Positions 52,211-61,000 of a stretch of 64,000 bases of DNA are shown here, piece after piece. A program made the position numbers and the translations under genes. This DNA comes from Comamonas_C sp026954015. Its GTDB lineage: Bacteria > Pseudomonadota > Gammaproteobacteria > Burkholderiales > Burkholderiaceae_C. The notes below the pieces were generated by a model. It saw nothing but the letters and a program-made list of their open reading frames with translations, searched no databases and was not told the DNA's origin. Positions within the stretch are counted from its first letter, which is position 1. Each line of letters opens with the position of its first letter. The stretch covers positions 124,001 through 188,000 of the forward strand of contig JAPSFS010000004.1 of assembly GCA_035063785.1 (NCBI GenBank), given 5' to 3'.

Positions 52211-52962
52211 CCCACGCATCCAGAATCGCCGTCGTCACCGGAGCGGGCTCGGGCATAGGCCGCGCAGCCGCGCTGGCGTTGCTCGCCGATGGCTGGAGCG
52301 TCGCGCTTGCCGGCCGCAGGCTGCAGCCGCTGCAGGCCGTGGCTGCCGAGAGCGGCGCTGCGCCGCGCAGCCTCGTGGTGGCGACCGACGTGACCGACGC
52401 GGCGGCGGTGGGCCGGTTGTTCGACGCCACCGTCGAGCGCTTCGGCCGCGTCGATCTGCTGTTCAACAACGCCGGCATCGGCATGCCGGCCGTCGCGCCG
52501 GACGAGCTCACGGTGGAGCAGTGGAAGGCCGTGGTGGACGTGAACCTGAACGGCATGTTCTATGGCATCCACCACGCGTTTCGCGTGATGAAGGCGCAAA
52601 ACCCGCAAGGGGGGCGCATCATCAACAACGGCTCGATTTCGGCGCACGCGCCGCGCCCGCACTCCATCGCCTACGTTGCCACCAAGCACGCGGTCACGGG
52701 GCTGACCAAATCCGCCTCGCTCGACGGGCGCCACTTCGACATCGCGGTCGGCCAGATCGACATCGGCAACGCCGGCACGCAGCTCACGCGGCGCATGACG
52801 CAGGGCATCCTGCAGGCGCACGGCGCGCTCGCGCAGGAGCCGGTCATGGATGTGGAGCTCGTGGGCCAGGCGGTGCTCGCGATGGCGAACCTGCCGTTGT
52901 CGGCGAACGTGCTGTTCCAGACCATCATGGCCACCAAAGCGCCGTTCGTCGGCCGTGGGTAA
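52207..52962 (+). CDS. Short-chain dehydrogenase/reductase
   Basis: NAD(P)-dependent oxidoreductase of 251 residues with a Rossmann fold. The cofactor motif is VVTGAGSGIGRAAAL, followed by LLFNNAGIGMP, the catalytic Ser in NNGSISAHAP and the Tyr/Lys pair in IAYVATKHAVTGL. The substrate is unknown. Its ATG overlaps the rnr stop (ATGA). Placement between an RNase and c-type cytochromes suggests a redox function in the same operon, but the reaction cannot be told from the sequence. Confidence 0.88.
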   Translation: MTHASRIAVVTGAGSGIGRAAALALLADGWSVALAGRRLQPLQAVAAESGAAPRSLVVATDVTDAAAVGRLFDATVERFGRVDLLFNNAGIGMPAVAPDELTVEQWKAVVDVNLNGMFYGIHHAFRVMKAQNPQGGRIINNGSISAHAPRPHSIAYVATKHAVTGLTKSASLDGRHFDIAVGQIDIGNAGTQLTRRMTQGILQAHGALAQEPVMDVELVGQAVLAMANLPLSANVLFQTIMATKAPFVGRG

Positions 52963-52964
52963 GC

Positions 52965-53693
52965 GTGGTGCGCTCCTTGTTTGCGAGTTTTCTGCTGGCG
53001 CTGCTGGGGCTCGCCGTGCCGGCGTGGGCGCAAGCCGCGGCCGCGCCCGACATGGCCGACCGCGTGCTGCCCTGCACCACGTGCCACGGCAAGGAAGGGC
53101 GGGCCACGCCCAGCGGCTACTTTCCGCGCATCGCGGGCAAGCCGGTGGGCTACCTGTACAACCAGTTGCGCAATTTCCGCGACGGGCGACGCAGCTACCC
53201 GCAGATGTCGCACCTGCTGGTGCACCTGACCGATGGCTATCTCTACGAGATCGCGTCGTATTTTTCGGCATTGCAACTGCCCTATGCCGATCCGGTGCCG
53301 CCGGCCGCGACGCGCGCGGTGCTCGAGCGCGGCGAGGCGCTGGTGCGTGGGGGAGACGCGGCGCGCGGTATTCCCGCGTGCGTGCAGTGTCACGGTGAGC
53401 GGCTCAGCGGCGCGGTGCCGTTCATTCCGAGCCTGCTCGGACTGTCGCAGGACTACCTGAGCAGCCAGCTCGGCGCCTGGCGCACGGGCCAGCGCCATGC
53501 GCAGGAGCCTGACTGCATGTCCGAGATCGCCCACCGCCTCGCGCTGGACGAGGTGCAGGCCGTGGCGGCCTGGCTTGCGACCCAGCCCGTCACCGCCGGG
53601 GGGCGGCCCGCCGCGGCCGCTCCCGCGCGCCTGCCGCTGCGCTGCGGCAGCCTGGACGTGGACCTTGCGACGGCACAGGGGCGGCGGCCATGA
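52965..53693 (+). CDS. Diheme cytochrome c (c4/c553-like)
   Basis: 242 residues: a Sec signal (SLFASFLLALLGLAVPAWAQA) and two haem-binding motifs, CTTCH and CVQCH, each within a cytochrome c fold of about 85 residues, so probably a periplasmic electron carrier. A GTG at 52965 or 52968 is the likely start, two or five bases after the SDR stop; no ATG is available before the signal. Its stop overlaps the next cytochrome gene by four bases. The length and two-domain layout resemble cytochrome c4-type proteins. Confidence 0.82.
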   Translation: MVRSLFASFLLALLGLAVPAWAQAAAAPDMADRVLPCTTCHGKEGRATPSGYFPRIAGKPVGYLYNQLRNFRDGRRSYPQMSHLLVHLTDGYLYEIASYFSALQLPYADPVPPAATRAVLERGEALVRGGDAARGIPACVQCHGERLSGAVPFIPSLLGLSQDYLSSQLGAWRTGQRHAQEPDCMSEIAHRLALDEVQAVAAWLATQPVTAGGRPAAAAPARLPLRCGSLDVDLATAQGRRP

Positions 53694-54976
53694 GAGCGCT
53701 GAAACTCGCGACGAGCTGGCTCGTCGGTGCGCTGCTGGTGCTCCTGGTGGCGGCCTATGCGGTGTTCACGCTCAACCAGATCGATGAGGCGCCGCTTTCC
53801 GACGCGGCCGACCTGCCCGCGTCTGGCGAGGTCGTGGCGCGCGGCGCCTACCTCGCGCGCATCGGCGACTGCGCGTCCTGCCACACGCGGGCCGGTGGCC
53901 TGCCCTACGCCGGGGGGCGAGCGATCGAGACGCCGTTCGGCGCGGTGTACGCGTCCAACCTCACGCCGGACCCCGCCACGGGCCTCGGGCGCTGGAGCGC
54001 CGACGAGTTCTGGCGCGCGCTGCACAACGGGCGCTCGCGCGACGGGCGCCTGCTTTACCCGGCGTTTCCCTATCCCGACTACACCCACGTGACGCGGGGT
54101 GACGCAGACGCGATCTTTGCCTACCTGCGCACACTCGATCCGGTGCGTGCACAAACGCCGGCCGCGGCGCTGCGCTTTCCCTATGACACGCAGGCGGCGC
54201 TGGCGGTGTGGCGAGCGTTGTATTTCCGCCCGGCGAGCTGGGCCGAACAGCCGCGCGAGTCGCCCGAATGGAACCGCGGCGCCTATCTGGTGCAGGGGCT
54301 GGGGCACTGCGCGGCCTGCCACACGCCGCGCGATGCGCTCGGCGGTCCGCGCCGGGGCGTGCCGCTCACCGGAGGTGTGGTGCCGGGCGACCCGTGGTGG
54401 GCGCCTTCGCTGGTGTCTGCGGGGCAGGCGGGTGTGGCGAACTGGCCGTTGCCCGAGGTGGTTGCGCTGCTGACCACGGGTGTCACGGCGCATGCCGGTG
54501 TCTCAGGGCCCATGGCCGAGGTGGTGTTCGCTAGCCTGCAGTACCTGAACGCGGACGACGCACGCGCGATGGCGGTCTACCTGCGCAGCCTCCCGGCGGA
54601 ACCCGAGCCCACGCGCGAGGCACGGCCGGCGCCCGCGCCAGTGCTCGAGCGTGGGCAGCAGATCTATGCCGACCGGTGCGCGCAGTGCCATGGCGACGAG
54701 GGCGAGGGCAAGGCGGAGGCCTTCCCCGCGCTCGCGGGCAACCGCGCGGTGCGCATGAGCGAAACGCTCAACTTGATCCAGATGGTGCTGCATGGCGGCT
54801 ACCAGCCCGCGACGGCAGGGCATCCGCGCCCGTACGGCATGCCGCCGTTTCGCCAGAGCCTGAGCGAGGCCGATGTGGCGGCCGTGCTGTCGTACGTGCG
54901 CGATGCCTGGGGCAACGGCGCGGGCCGCGTGGAAACCATGGACGTGCACCGGGCGCGCGAGCGGCCAGGGTCATGA
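53690..54976 (+). CDS. Triheme cytochrome c (alcohol dehydrogenase subunit II-like)
   Basis: 428 residues with an N-terminal membrane anchor (TSWLVGALLVLLVAAYAVF) and three haem motifs: CASCH, CAACH and CAQCH. The layout, with GRAIETPFGAVYASNLTPDPATG and YPAFPYPDYTHVTRGDADAI, is that of the cytochrome c subunit of membrane-bound alcohol, aldehyde or gluconate dehydrogenases, which passes electrons to ubiquinone or oxidases. No dehydrogenase subunit of that type is adjacent; the SDR upstream is the nearest enzyme. It overlaps the neighbours on both sides by four bases. Confidence 0.87.
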   Translation: MRALKLATSWLVGALLVLLVAAYAVFTLNQIDEAPLSDAADLPASGEVVARGAYLARIGDCASCHTRAGGLPYAGGRAIETPFGAVYASNLTPDPATGLGRWSADEFWRALHNGRSRDGRLLYPAFPYPDYTHVTRGDADAIFAYLRTLDPVRAQTPAAALRFPYDTQAALAVWRALYFRPASWAEQPRESPEWNRGAYLVQGLGHCAACHTPRDALGGPRRGVPLTGGVVPGDPWWAPSLVSAGQAGVANWPLPEVVALLTTGVTAHAGVSGPMAEVVFASLQYLNADDARAMAVYLRSLPAEPEPTREARPAPAPVLERGQQIYADRCAQCHGDEGEGKAEAFPALAGNRAVRMSETLNLIQMVLHGGYQPATAGHPRPYGMPPFRQSLSEADVAAVLSYVRDAWGNGAGRVETMDVHRARERPGS

Positions 54977-55362
54977 CGGCTGCTTCTCCCGACCACGGCG
55001 CCAGCAGCGCGGCCCCCGAAGGGGCGCCCACGTGGTGGGTGGTCTGCCTGTGTGCTGAGTGGTGCAACGTCTGCCGCGCGATCCATCCGGAATTCGACGC
55101 CCTGGCCGCGCGGTCGCCGGGCGTGGCGTTCACCTGGGTGGACGTGGAGGACGAGGAGCAGCTCGTGGGCGACCTCGACATCGAGACCTTCCCCACGGTG
55201 CTGATCGGCAGCGCACATGAGTTGCGGTTCTTTGGCGCCATCCAGCCGCAGGCGGCGGTGCTGGCGCGCATGGTGGATGGATTGACCGGCGATGGCGGCG
55301 CGCCGGTGTTCGATCCGCAGGCGCTCGCCCTGCTGGCGCGCATCATCGCGAGCCGCTCCTGA
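54973..55362 (+). CDS. Thioredoxin-fold protein
   Basis: 129 residues with one thioredoxin domain. The active site is AEWCNVCRAIHPEFDAL, a CxxC with Asn-Val instead of the usual Gly-Pro, and the cis-Pro region is IETFPTVLIGS. There is no signal peptide, so it should be cytoplasmic. The ATG at 54973 overlaps the stop of the triheme cytochrome (ATGA) and it ends the rnr-SDR-cytochrome train. It could be a reductase for a partner in this set, but no substrate is evident. Confidence 0.8.
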   Translation: MTAASPDHGASSAAPEGAPTWWVVCLCAEWCNVCRAIHPEFDALAARSPGVAFTWVDVEDEEQLVGDLDIETFPTVLIGSAHELRFFGAIQPQAAVLARMVDGLTGDGGAPVFDPQALALLARIIASRS

Positions 55363-55407
55363 GCGTTGCGCAGCGCCACAAGACGTGTTGGCGACGGCCT
55401 CGGTGGC

Positions 55408-55436
55408 TTGTTTTGTACTGTATTTCACACTATAAT
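55408..55436 (+). promoter_or_regulatory. Promoter of the rimP-nusA-infB operon
   Basis: A perfect -10 TATAAT (55431-55436) with TTGTTT (55408-55413) 17 bp upstream. It is the strongest sigma-70-like signal seen in the window and lies 119 bp before the rimP GTG. Confidence 0.75.
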
Positions 55437-55447
55437 CCCGCGTTCAC

Positions 55448-55490
55448 GACCAAAGACGGGCGGGTTGCAACCGCCCGTTTTTTTTGGTCG
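55448..55490 (+). promoter_or_regulatory. Terminator-like leader hairpin (attenuator) before rimP
   Basis: Just past the expected transcription start, stem ACGGGCGG / CCGCCCGT (55456-55463 with 55471-55478) is followed by eight T, the form of an intrinsic terminator. An outer stem CGACCAAA / TTTGGTCG (55448-55455 with 55483-55490) extends it. Located between promoter and rimP, it would stop most transcripts after about 45 bases unless read through. Confidence 0.7.
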
Positions 55491-55554
55491 CTCGCTTATG
55501 CGCCTTGCGGTAGCCGGGTGCGGTCGGTTGAGGCATTGGAGAGCAGATACAACA

Positions 55555-56142
55555 GTGGCGTTGCAGCAGGTGGTGCAGCAGACCGTGGACGGTCTGGGTT
55601 TTGACCTCGTGGAGATAGAACACTCCGCGGGCGGCGTGCTGCGCGTCACGATCGACGTGCCGTGGCAGCCCGCCGCCGAGGGCGCAAAGCCGCAGGCCGA
55701 ACGCTACATCACCGTGGACGACTGCGAAGTCGTCACGCGCCAGTTGCAGTTCGCGCTCGAGGTCGAGGGCGTGGAATACAAGCGGCTCGAGGTAGCCTCG
55801 CCGGGCATCGATCGCCCGCTGCGCGGCGAGGCCGATCTGCTGCGCTTCAGCGGCGAAATCGTCGACATCACGCTCAAGGCGCCGCTGGGCGCGGCAGCGC
55901 AGGGGCAGGTGGCGCCCAACCGCAAGAAATTTCGCGGACGGCTGTCGAGCGACGGCGCCGGTGGCTGGCAGGTCAGCTGGAGCGATGAGCCCGCGCCCAG
56001 GCCGGGGCGGCGCGTGAGCAGGAAGCGCGTTGCACCGCCGCTGCAGGTGCTGGGGTTTCGCTGGGACGAGTTGCAGGAGGCGCGTCTGGCGCCGATCGTG
56101 AATTTCAAGGGACGCGGCAAGGCTGCCGGTGCGCAGGGTTGA
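55555..56142 (+). CDS. rimP: Ribosome maturation factor RimP
   Basis: Needed for 30S subunit maturation, 195 residues. It reads LQQVVQQTVDGLGFDLVEIEHSAGGVLRVTID, then VEGVEYKRLEVASPGIDRPL, the family hallmark. The start is GTG at 55555 (GVALQQ becomes M-ALQQ), which matches the usual N-terminus; an in-frame ATG at 55498 would add 19 residues and would overlap the leader. It is first in the operon rimP-nusA-infB-rbfA-truB and is preceded by a promoter and a terminator-like hairpin. Confidence 0.93.
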   Translation: MALQQVVQQTVDGLGFDLVEIEHSAGGVLRVTIDVPWQPAAEGAKPQAERYITVDDCEVVTRQLQFALEVEGVEYKRLEVASPGIDRPLRGEADLLRFSGEIVDITLKAPLGAAAQGQVAPNRKKFRGRLSSDGAGGWQVSWSDEPAPRPGRRVSRKRVAPPLQVLGFRWDELQEARLAPIVNFKGRGKAAGAQG

Positions 56143-56215
56143 CGCGGAGACCACAACGGGGGGCCGCCATGTAACGAATGGGCGGCCGGGAATTGACTAC
56201 ACAGGAGTCCGGGGC

Positions 56216-57703
56216 ATGAATCGCGAATTGTTGATGCTGATCGAAGCCATTTCGCGCGAGAAGAACGTGGAGCGCGAGGTCGTGCTCGAGGCGGTCGAAT
56301 CGGCGCTGGCGCAGGCCACGAAGAAGCTCTACCAGGGCGAGGTGGACATCCGCGTGGCGCTCGACCATGAAAGCGGCGACTACGAAACCTTCCGTCGCTG
56401 GCTGGTGGTGCCCGACGAGGCCGGGCTGCAGAACCCCGACGCGGAAGAGATGCTGATGGACGCGCAGGAGCGCGTGCCGGGCATCGAGGTCGGCGAATAC
56501 ATCGAGGAGCCCGTGGAGTCGGTGCCGATCGGGCGCATCGGCGCGATGGCGGCCAAGCAGGTCATCCTGCAGAAAATTCGCGACGCCGAGCGCGAGACGC
56601 TGCTCAACGACTTCATGAGCCGTGGTGAAAAAATCTTCACCGGCACCGTCAAGCGCATGGACAAGGGCGACATCATTGTCGAGAGTGGGCGTGTCGAAGG
56701 TCGGTTGCGCCGCGCTGAGATGATCCCCAAGGAAAACCTGCGCACCGGTGACCGCGTGCGCGCGATGATCATGGAGGTGGACCTGACACTGCGCGGTGCG
56801 CCCATTCTGCTGTCGCGCTCGGCACCGGCCTTCATGATCGAACTGTTTCGCAACGAGGTGCCCGAGATCGAGCAGGGGCTGCTGGAGATCAAGAGCTGCG
56901 CGCGCGACCCTGGCAGCCGCGCCAAGATCGCGGTGCTCAGCCACGACAAGCGCGTCGATCCGATCGGCACCTGCGTGGGCGTGCGCGGCACGCGCGTGAA
57001 CGCCGTCAGCAACGAACTGGCGGGCGAGCGCGTGGACATCGTGCTCTGGAGTGAAGACCCCGCGCAGTTCGTGATCGGGGCGCTTGCGCCCGCGAATGTT
57101 CAGTCCATCGTGGTCGACGAGGAAAAGCACGGCATGGACGTCGTGGTGGACGAGGAAAATCTCGCGATCGCCATCGGCCGTGGCGGGCAGAACGTGCGCC
57201 TTGCCTCCGAGCTCACGGGCTGGAAGATCAACATCATGGACGCAGCCGAGTCGGCGCAGAAGGAAGCCGACGAGACCAGCACCGCGCGCCAGCTCTTCAT
57301 GGACAAGCTCGACGTGGACCAGGACATCGCCGACATCCTGATCCAGGAAGGTTTCGAGAACCTCGAGGAAGTGGCGTACGTGCCGCTGCAGGAAATGCTG
57401 GACATCGAGGGTTTCGACGAAGAGATCGTCACCGAGCTGCGCACGCGCGCCAAGGACGCGCTGCTCACGCTGCAAATCGCGCGCGAGCAGGTGGTGGGCA
57501 AGGTCGACGAAGACCTGCGCGAACTCGAAGGGCTGAATGCGGAGCTGATCGTCAAGCTCGCCGCCGGTGGCATCACCACGCGCGACGGGCTTGCGGATCT
57601 GTCCGTCGATGAACTCGTGGAACTCACCGGCCTGGGCGAGGAAGACGCCAAGGCCTTGATCCTGAAAGCCCGCGAGCACTGGTTTGCCGCGGGGGACGAA
57701 TGA
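56216..57703 (+). CDS. nusA: Transcription termination/antitermination factor NusA
   Basis: RNA polymerase-binding factor of 495 residues that modulates pausing, termination and antitermination. Domains in order: N-terminal RNAP-binding domain (MNRELLMLIEAISREKNVE), S1 (about 135-200, with FTGTVKRMDKGDIIVE), two KH domains (about 230-345, with DPIGTCVGVRGTRV and IAIGRGGQNVRLASEL), and two C-terminal acidic repeats typical of proteobacteria (about 365-490). ATG at 56216 has AGGAG upstream. The terminator-like leader in front of the operon fits autoregulation by NusA. Confidence 0.97.
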   Translation: MNRELLMLIEAISREKNVEREVVLEAVESALAQATKKLYQGEVDIRVALDHESGDYETFRRWLVVPDEAGLQNPDAEEMLMDAQERVPGIEVGEYIEEPVESVPIGRIGAMAAKQVILQKIRDAERETLLNDFMSRGEKIFTGTVKRMDKGDIIVESGRVEGRLRRAEMIPKENLRTGDRVRAMIMEVDLTLRGAPILLSRSAPAFMIELFRNEVPEIEQGLLEIKSCARDPGSRAKIAVLSHDKRVDPIGTCVGVRGTRVNAVSNELAGERVDIVLWSEDPAQFVIGALAPANVQSIVVDEEKHGMDVVVDEENLAIAIGRGGQNVRLASELTGWKINIMDAAESAQKEADETSTARQLFMDKLDVDQDIADILIQEGFENLEEVAYVPLQEMLDIEGFDEEIVTELRTRAKDALLTLQIAREQVVGKVDEDLRELEGLNAELIVKLAAGGITTRDGLADLSVDELVELTGLGEEDAKALILKAREHWFAAGDE

Positions 57704-57725
57704 GGCCAGGAGGACCGAAACGAAT

Positions 57726-60551
57726 ATGCCGAGTAATACCGTCGCCGAGTTCGCCGCCGAACTCAACAAGACTCCCGAAACGCTGCTCGCGCAGCTGCGC
57801 TCTGCCGGCATTGCCAAGCAGACCGGCTCCGACCCGGTAAGCGAGTCGGACAAGCAGCAATTGCTCGCCCACCTGCAGGCCAGCCACGGCACCGCCGGTG
57901 GCGAGCGGCGCAAGATCACGCTGGTCAAGCGCTCCACGAGCGAGATCCGCCAGTCGGACGCGACCGGCAAGGCGCGCACGATCCAGGTCGAGGTGCGCAA
58001 GAAGCGCACCTTCATCAAGCGCGACGGCAGTGCCGACGCGGTGACCGAACCCGTGGCACCGGCCGCCGCGCCCGAGATCGAGGCAGACGAGCAGGCGCGC
58101 CGCCAGGAAGAGGCCGAACGCCAGGAGGCGCTGCTGCGCCGCCAGGAAGAAGAGATGGCCGCGGCGCGCGCCGAGCGCGAGCGCAAGGAGCGCGAGCGCA
58201 AGGAGCGCGAGGCCGAGGAACGCGCGGCGGCCTATGTGGCCGGGCAGCGCAAGAAGCAGGCGCGTGAGGAAGCCCAGACCGACGAGCAGCGCCGCGAAGC
58301 TGCGAGCGAGGCGGCTGAGCGCGCCGCCGCTGCCGAGCGCGCCGCACAGGAGGCGCAGGCCCAGGAGGCCGCCAAGGCAGCCGACGAGGCCGAGCGCGCC
58401 GAAGACCACGAGGAACGCCGCCGCAAGGCACAGGCCGAGGCCGAGGCGATCCGGGCGATGATGGCCGAGCCCAAGAAGGTGCTCGTTGCCAAGAAGCCCG
58501 AGGACGCGCGCCACGGCAAGGACGCCGCGGCCAAGACCGATGCCGCCAAGAAGGGCACGCTGCACAAGACGACGGGGCCCGCGGCGCCGTCCGCCAGCAA
58601 GGAAGTCAAGTCGTCCAAGCTCTCGTCGAGCTGGGCCGGCGACGCGGAGAAGAAGAAGGGCATCAAGACCCGGGGTGACAGTTCGGGTGGCGTGGGCGCC
58701 AACCGCTGGCGCTCGGGGGGTGGCCACCGCGGCGGGCGCCGTGGCGGCACGCGCGATGATCAGCGCCAGGCGGCGCCCGCGCCGGCAGAGTTCCGGGCGC
58801 TCGATGTGCATGTGCCCGAGACCATCACCGTCGCCGAGCTGGCGCACAAGATGGCCGTCAAGGCCTCCGAGGTCATCAAGGTGCTCATGAAGATGGGCCA
58901 GATGGTCACGATCAACCAGCCGCTGGATCAGGACACGGCGATGATCATCGTGGAGGAAATGGGCCATACCGCCATCGTCGCGGCGCTGGACGACCCCGAG
59001 GCCTTCACCGCCGAGGAAGTCTCCAGCCACGAGGCCGATGCGCTGCCGCGCGCTCCGGTCGTCACCGTGATGGGCCACGTGGACCACGGCAAGACGTCGC
59101 TGCTGGACTACATCCGCCGCACCAAGGTGGCGACGGGCGAGGCGGGCGGCATCACGCAGCACATCGGCGCCTACCATGTGAAGACGCCGCGCGGCATCGT
59201 CACCTTCCTCGACACCCCGGGCCACGAGGCCTTCACCGCCATGCGCGCCCGCGGCGCGCAGGCGACCGACATCGTGATTCTGGTCGTCGCGGCCGACGAC
59301 GGCGTCATGCCGCAGACCAGGGAAGCCATCAAGCACGCGCGCGCTGCCCAGGTGCCCATCGTCGTGGCCATCACCAAGGCCGACAAGCCCGAGGCCAACC
59401 CGGACCGCGTCAAGCAGGAACTGGTGGCCGAGGAGGTCGTGCCCGAGGAGTACGGCGGCGACGCACCGTTCATCGCGGTATCGAGCAAGACCGGCCAGGG
59501 CATCGACGATCTGCTGGAGAACGTGCTGCTGCAGGCCGAAGTGCTGGAACTGAAGGCGCCGGTCGATGCAATGGCCAAGGGCCTCGTGATCGAGGCGCAG
59601 CTGGACAAGGGCCGCGGCCCGGTGGCCACGGTGCTCGTGCAGTCCGGCACGCTCAAGGTGGGCGACGTGGTGCTCGCGGGCCAGACCTTTGGCCGTGTGC
59701 GCGCGATGAGCGACGAGGCGGGACGCTCGACCAAGGAGGCCGGCCCGTCGATTCCGGCGGAAATCCAGGGCCTTTCGGAGGTGCCGCAGGCGGGCGACGA
59801 ATTCATGGTGCTCGGCGACGAGCGCCGTGCGCGTGAAATTGCCACCTACCGCGCAGGCAAGTTCCGCAATACCAAGCTCGCCAAGCAGCAGGCCGCCAAG
59901 CTGGAAAGCGTCTTCGCCGACATGCAGGCGGGCGAGGTGCAGCACCTGCCCATCATCGTCAAGGCCGACGTGCAGGGCTCGCAGGAAGCGCTGTCGCAGT
60001 CGCTGCTCAAGCTCTCGACCGACGAGATCAAGGTGCAGCTCGTGTACGCGGGCGTGGGCGGCATCAGCGAGTCCGACGTGAACCTGGCGATCGCATCCAA
60101 GGCCGTCGTGATCGGCTTCAACGTGCGCGCCGACGCCAATGCGCGCAAGACGGCCGAGATGAACGGCGTCAATCTGCGCTACTACAACATCATCTACGAC
60201 GCGGTCGATGAGCTGAAGGCGGCCATGTCCGGCATGCTCGCGCCCGAGCGGCGCGAAGAGGCGCTGGGCACGGCCGAGATCCGCACGGTGTTCGTCGCGA
60301 CCAAGATCGGCACGATCGCCGGCTCGTACGTCACGTCGGGCCAGGTCACGCGCGGCTGCAAGTTCCGCCTGCTGCGCGAGCACGTGGTGGTCTACACCGG
60401 CGAGGTCGAATCGGTACGACGCCTGAAGGACGACGTGAAGGAAGTCAAGGAAGGCTTCGAGTGCGGCATCAAGCTGCGCAACTACACCGACATCAAGGAA
60501 GGCGACGAGCTCGAATTCTTCGAAGTCAAGGAAGTGGCACGCACCTTGTGA
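57726..60551 (+). CDS. infB: Translation initiation factor IF-2
   Basis: 941 residues; delivers initiator tRNA to the ribosome. An N-terminal IF2N domain (residues about 1-50) and a long charged Ala/Glu/Arg-rich coiled region (about 80-300) precede a second IF2N domain, the GTPase domain (VMGHVDHGKTS, FLDTPGHEAFTAM) and domains II-IV ending in FFEVKEVARTL. The G4 guanine-specificity motif reads ITKADKP, with Thr where NKxD has Asn. ATG at 57726 is 23 bp after the nusA stop. A repeat lies between it and rbfA. Confidence 0.97.
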   Translation: MPSNTVAEFAAELNKTPETLLAQLRSAGIAKQTGSDPVSESDKQQLLAHLQASHGTAGGERRKITLVKRSTSEIRQSDATGKARTIQVEVRKKRTFIKRDGSADAVTEPVAPAAAPEIEADEQARRQEEAERQEALLRRQEEEMAAARAERERKERERKEREAEERAAAYVAGQRKKQAREEAQTDEQRREAASEAAERAAAAERAAQEAQAQEAAKAADEAERAEDHEERRRKAQAEAEAIRAMMAEPKKVLVAKKPEDARHGKDAAAKTDAAKKGTLHKTTGPAAPSASKEVKSSKLSSSWAGDAEKKKGIKTRGDSSGGVGANRWRSGGGHRGGRRGGTRDDQRQAAPAPAEFRALDVHVPETITVAELAHKMAVKASEVIKVLMKMGQMVTINQPLDQDTAMIIVEEMGHTAIVAALDDPEAFTAEEVSSHEADALPRAPVVTVMGHVDHGKTSLLDYIRRTKVATGEAGGITQHIGAYHVKTPRGIVTFLDTPGHEAFTAMRARGAQATDIVILVVAADDGVMPQTREAIKHARAAQVPIVVAITKADKPEANPDRVKQELVAEEVVPEEYGGDAPFIAVSSKTGQGIDDLLENVLLQAEVLELKAPVDAMAKGLVIEAQLDKGRGPVATVLVQSGTLKVGDVVLAGQTFGRVRAMSDEAGRSTKEAGPSIPAEIQGLSEVPQAGDEFMVLGDERRAREIATYRAGKFRNTKLAKQQAAKLESVFADMQAGEVQHLPIIVKADVQGSQEALSQSLLKLSTDEIKVQLVYAGVGGISESDVNLAIASKAVVIGFNVRADANARKTAEMNGVNLRYYNIIYDAVDELKAAMSGMLAPERREEALGTAEIRTVFVATKIGTIAGSYVTSGQVTRGCKFRLLREHVVVYTGEVESVRRLKDDVKEVKEGFECGIKLRNYTDIKEGDELEFFEVKEVARTL

Positions 60552-60561
60552 GGTTCAGCAT

Positions 60562-60611
60562 TGGGCGTTGAGCGTTCGGCGTGAACAGCCGGGCGCCACG
60601 CTCGACGCCCA
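60562..60611. repeat. Family-2 repeat, copy 2
   Basis: Arms TGGGCGTTGAGCGT (60562-60575) and ACGCTCGACGCCCA (60598-60611) pair at 13 of 14 positions. The core CGGCGTGAACAGCCGG is shared with copy 1 near 9.65 kb. It lies in the 77 bp between infB and rbfA inside an essential operon. Confidence 0.8.
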
Positions 60612-60628
60612 GCGCCGGACGTGAGTTC

Positions 60629-61000
60629 ATGCCCAAACGCAGCAGCAAGCCCAACCGCAGCTACCAGATTGCCGACCAGATCCAGCGTGATCTGGCGGAG
60701 CTGATTCGCGGGCTCAAGGATCCGCGCATCGGCATGGTCACGCTGCAGGCGGTGGAAGTCACGCCGGACTACGCGCACGCCAAGGTGTTCTTCAGCGTGC
60801 TCGTGGGTGCGGGCGAGACTACACAGGAAGCGCTGAACCAGTCCGCCGGTTTTTTGCGCAACGGCCTGTTCAGGCGCCTGCAGATCCACACCGTGCCGAC
60901 GCTGCGTTTCATCTACGACCGCACCAGCGAGCGCGCGGCCGACATGAACGCGCTGATCGCGCGCGCCGTCGCCTCACGCTCCAAAGACGAGGACGCATGA
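60629..61000 (+). CDS. rbfA: Ribosome-binding factor A
   Basis: KH-fold protein of 123 residues for 16S rRNA 5'-end processing and 30S assembly. Recognised by the Arg-rich start RSYQIADQIQRDLAELI, LKDPRIGMVTLQAVEVTPDYAHAKVFFSVL and the C-terminal LRFIYDRTSERAADMNALI. ATG at 60629 was chosen over a start 16 codons earlier that falls in the repeat. Its stop overlaps truB (ATGA). Confidence 0.95.
   Translation: MPKRSSKPNRSYQIADQIQRDLAELIRGLKDPRIGMVTLQAVEVTPDYAHAKVFFSVLVGAGETTQEALNQSAGFLRNGLFRRLQIHTVPTLRFIYDRTSERAADMNALIARAVASRSKDEDA

Noticed and set aside
57624..60383. 919-residue minus-strand frame opposite infB
   Set aside because: Antisense shadow of a certain gene; low-complexity Leu/Gly/Arg-rich sequence without motifs.
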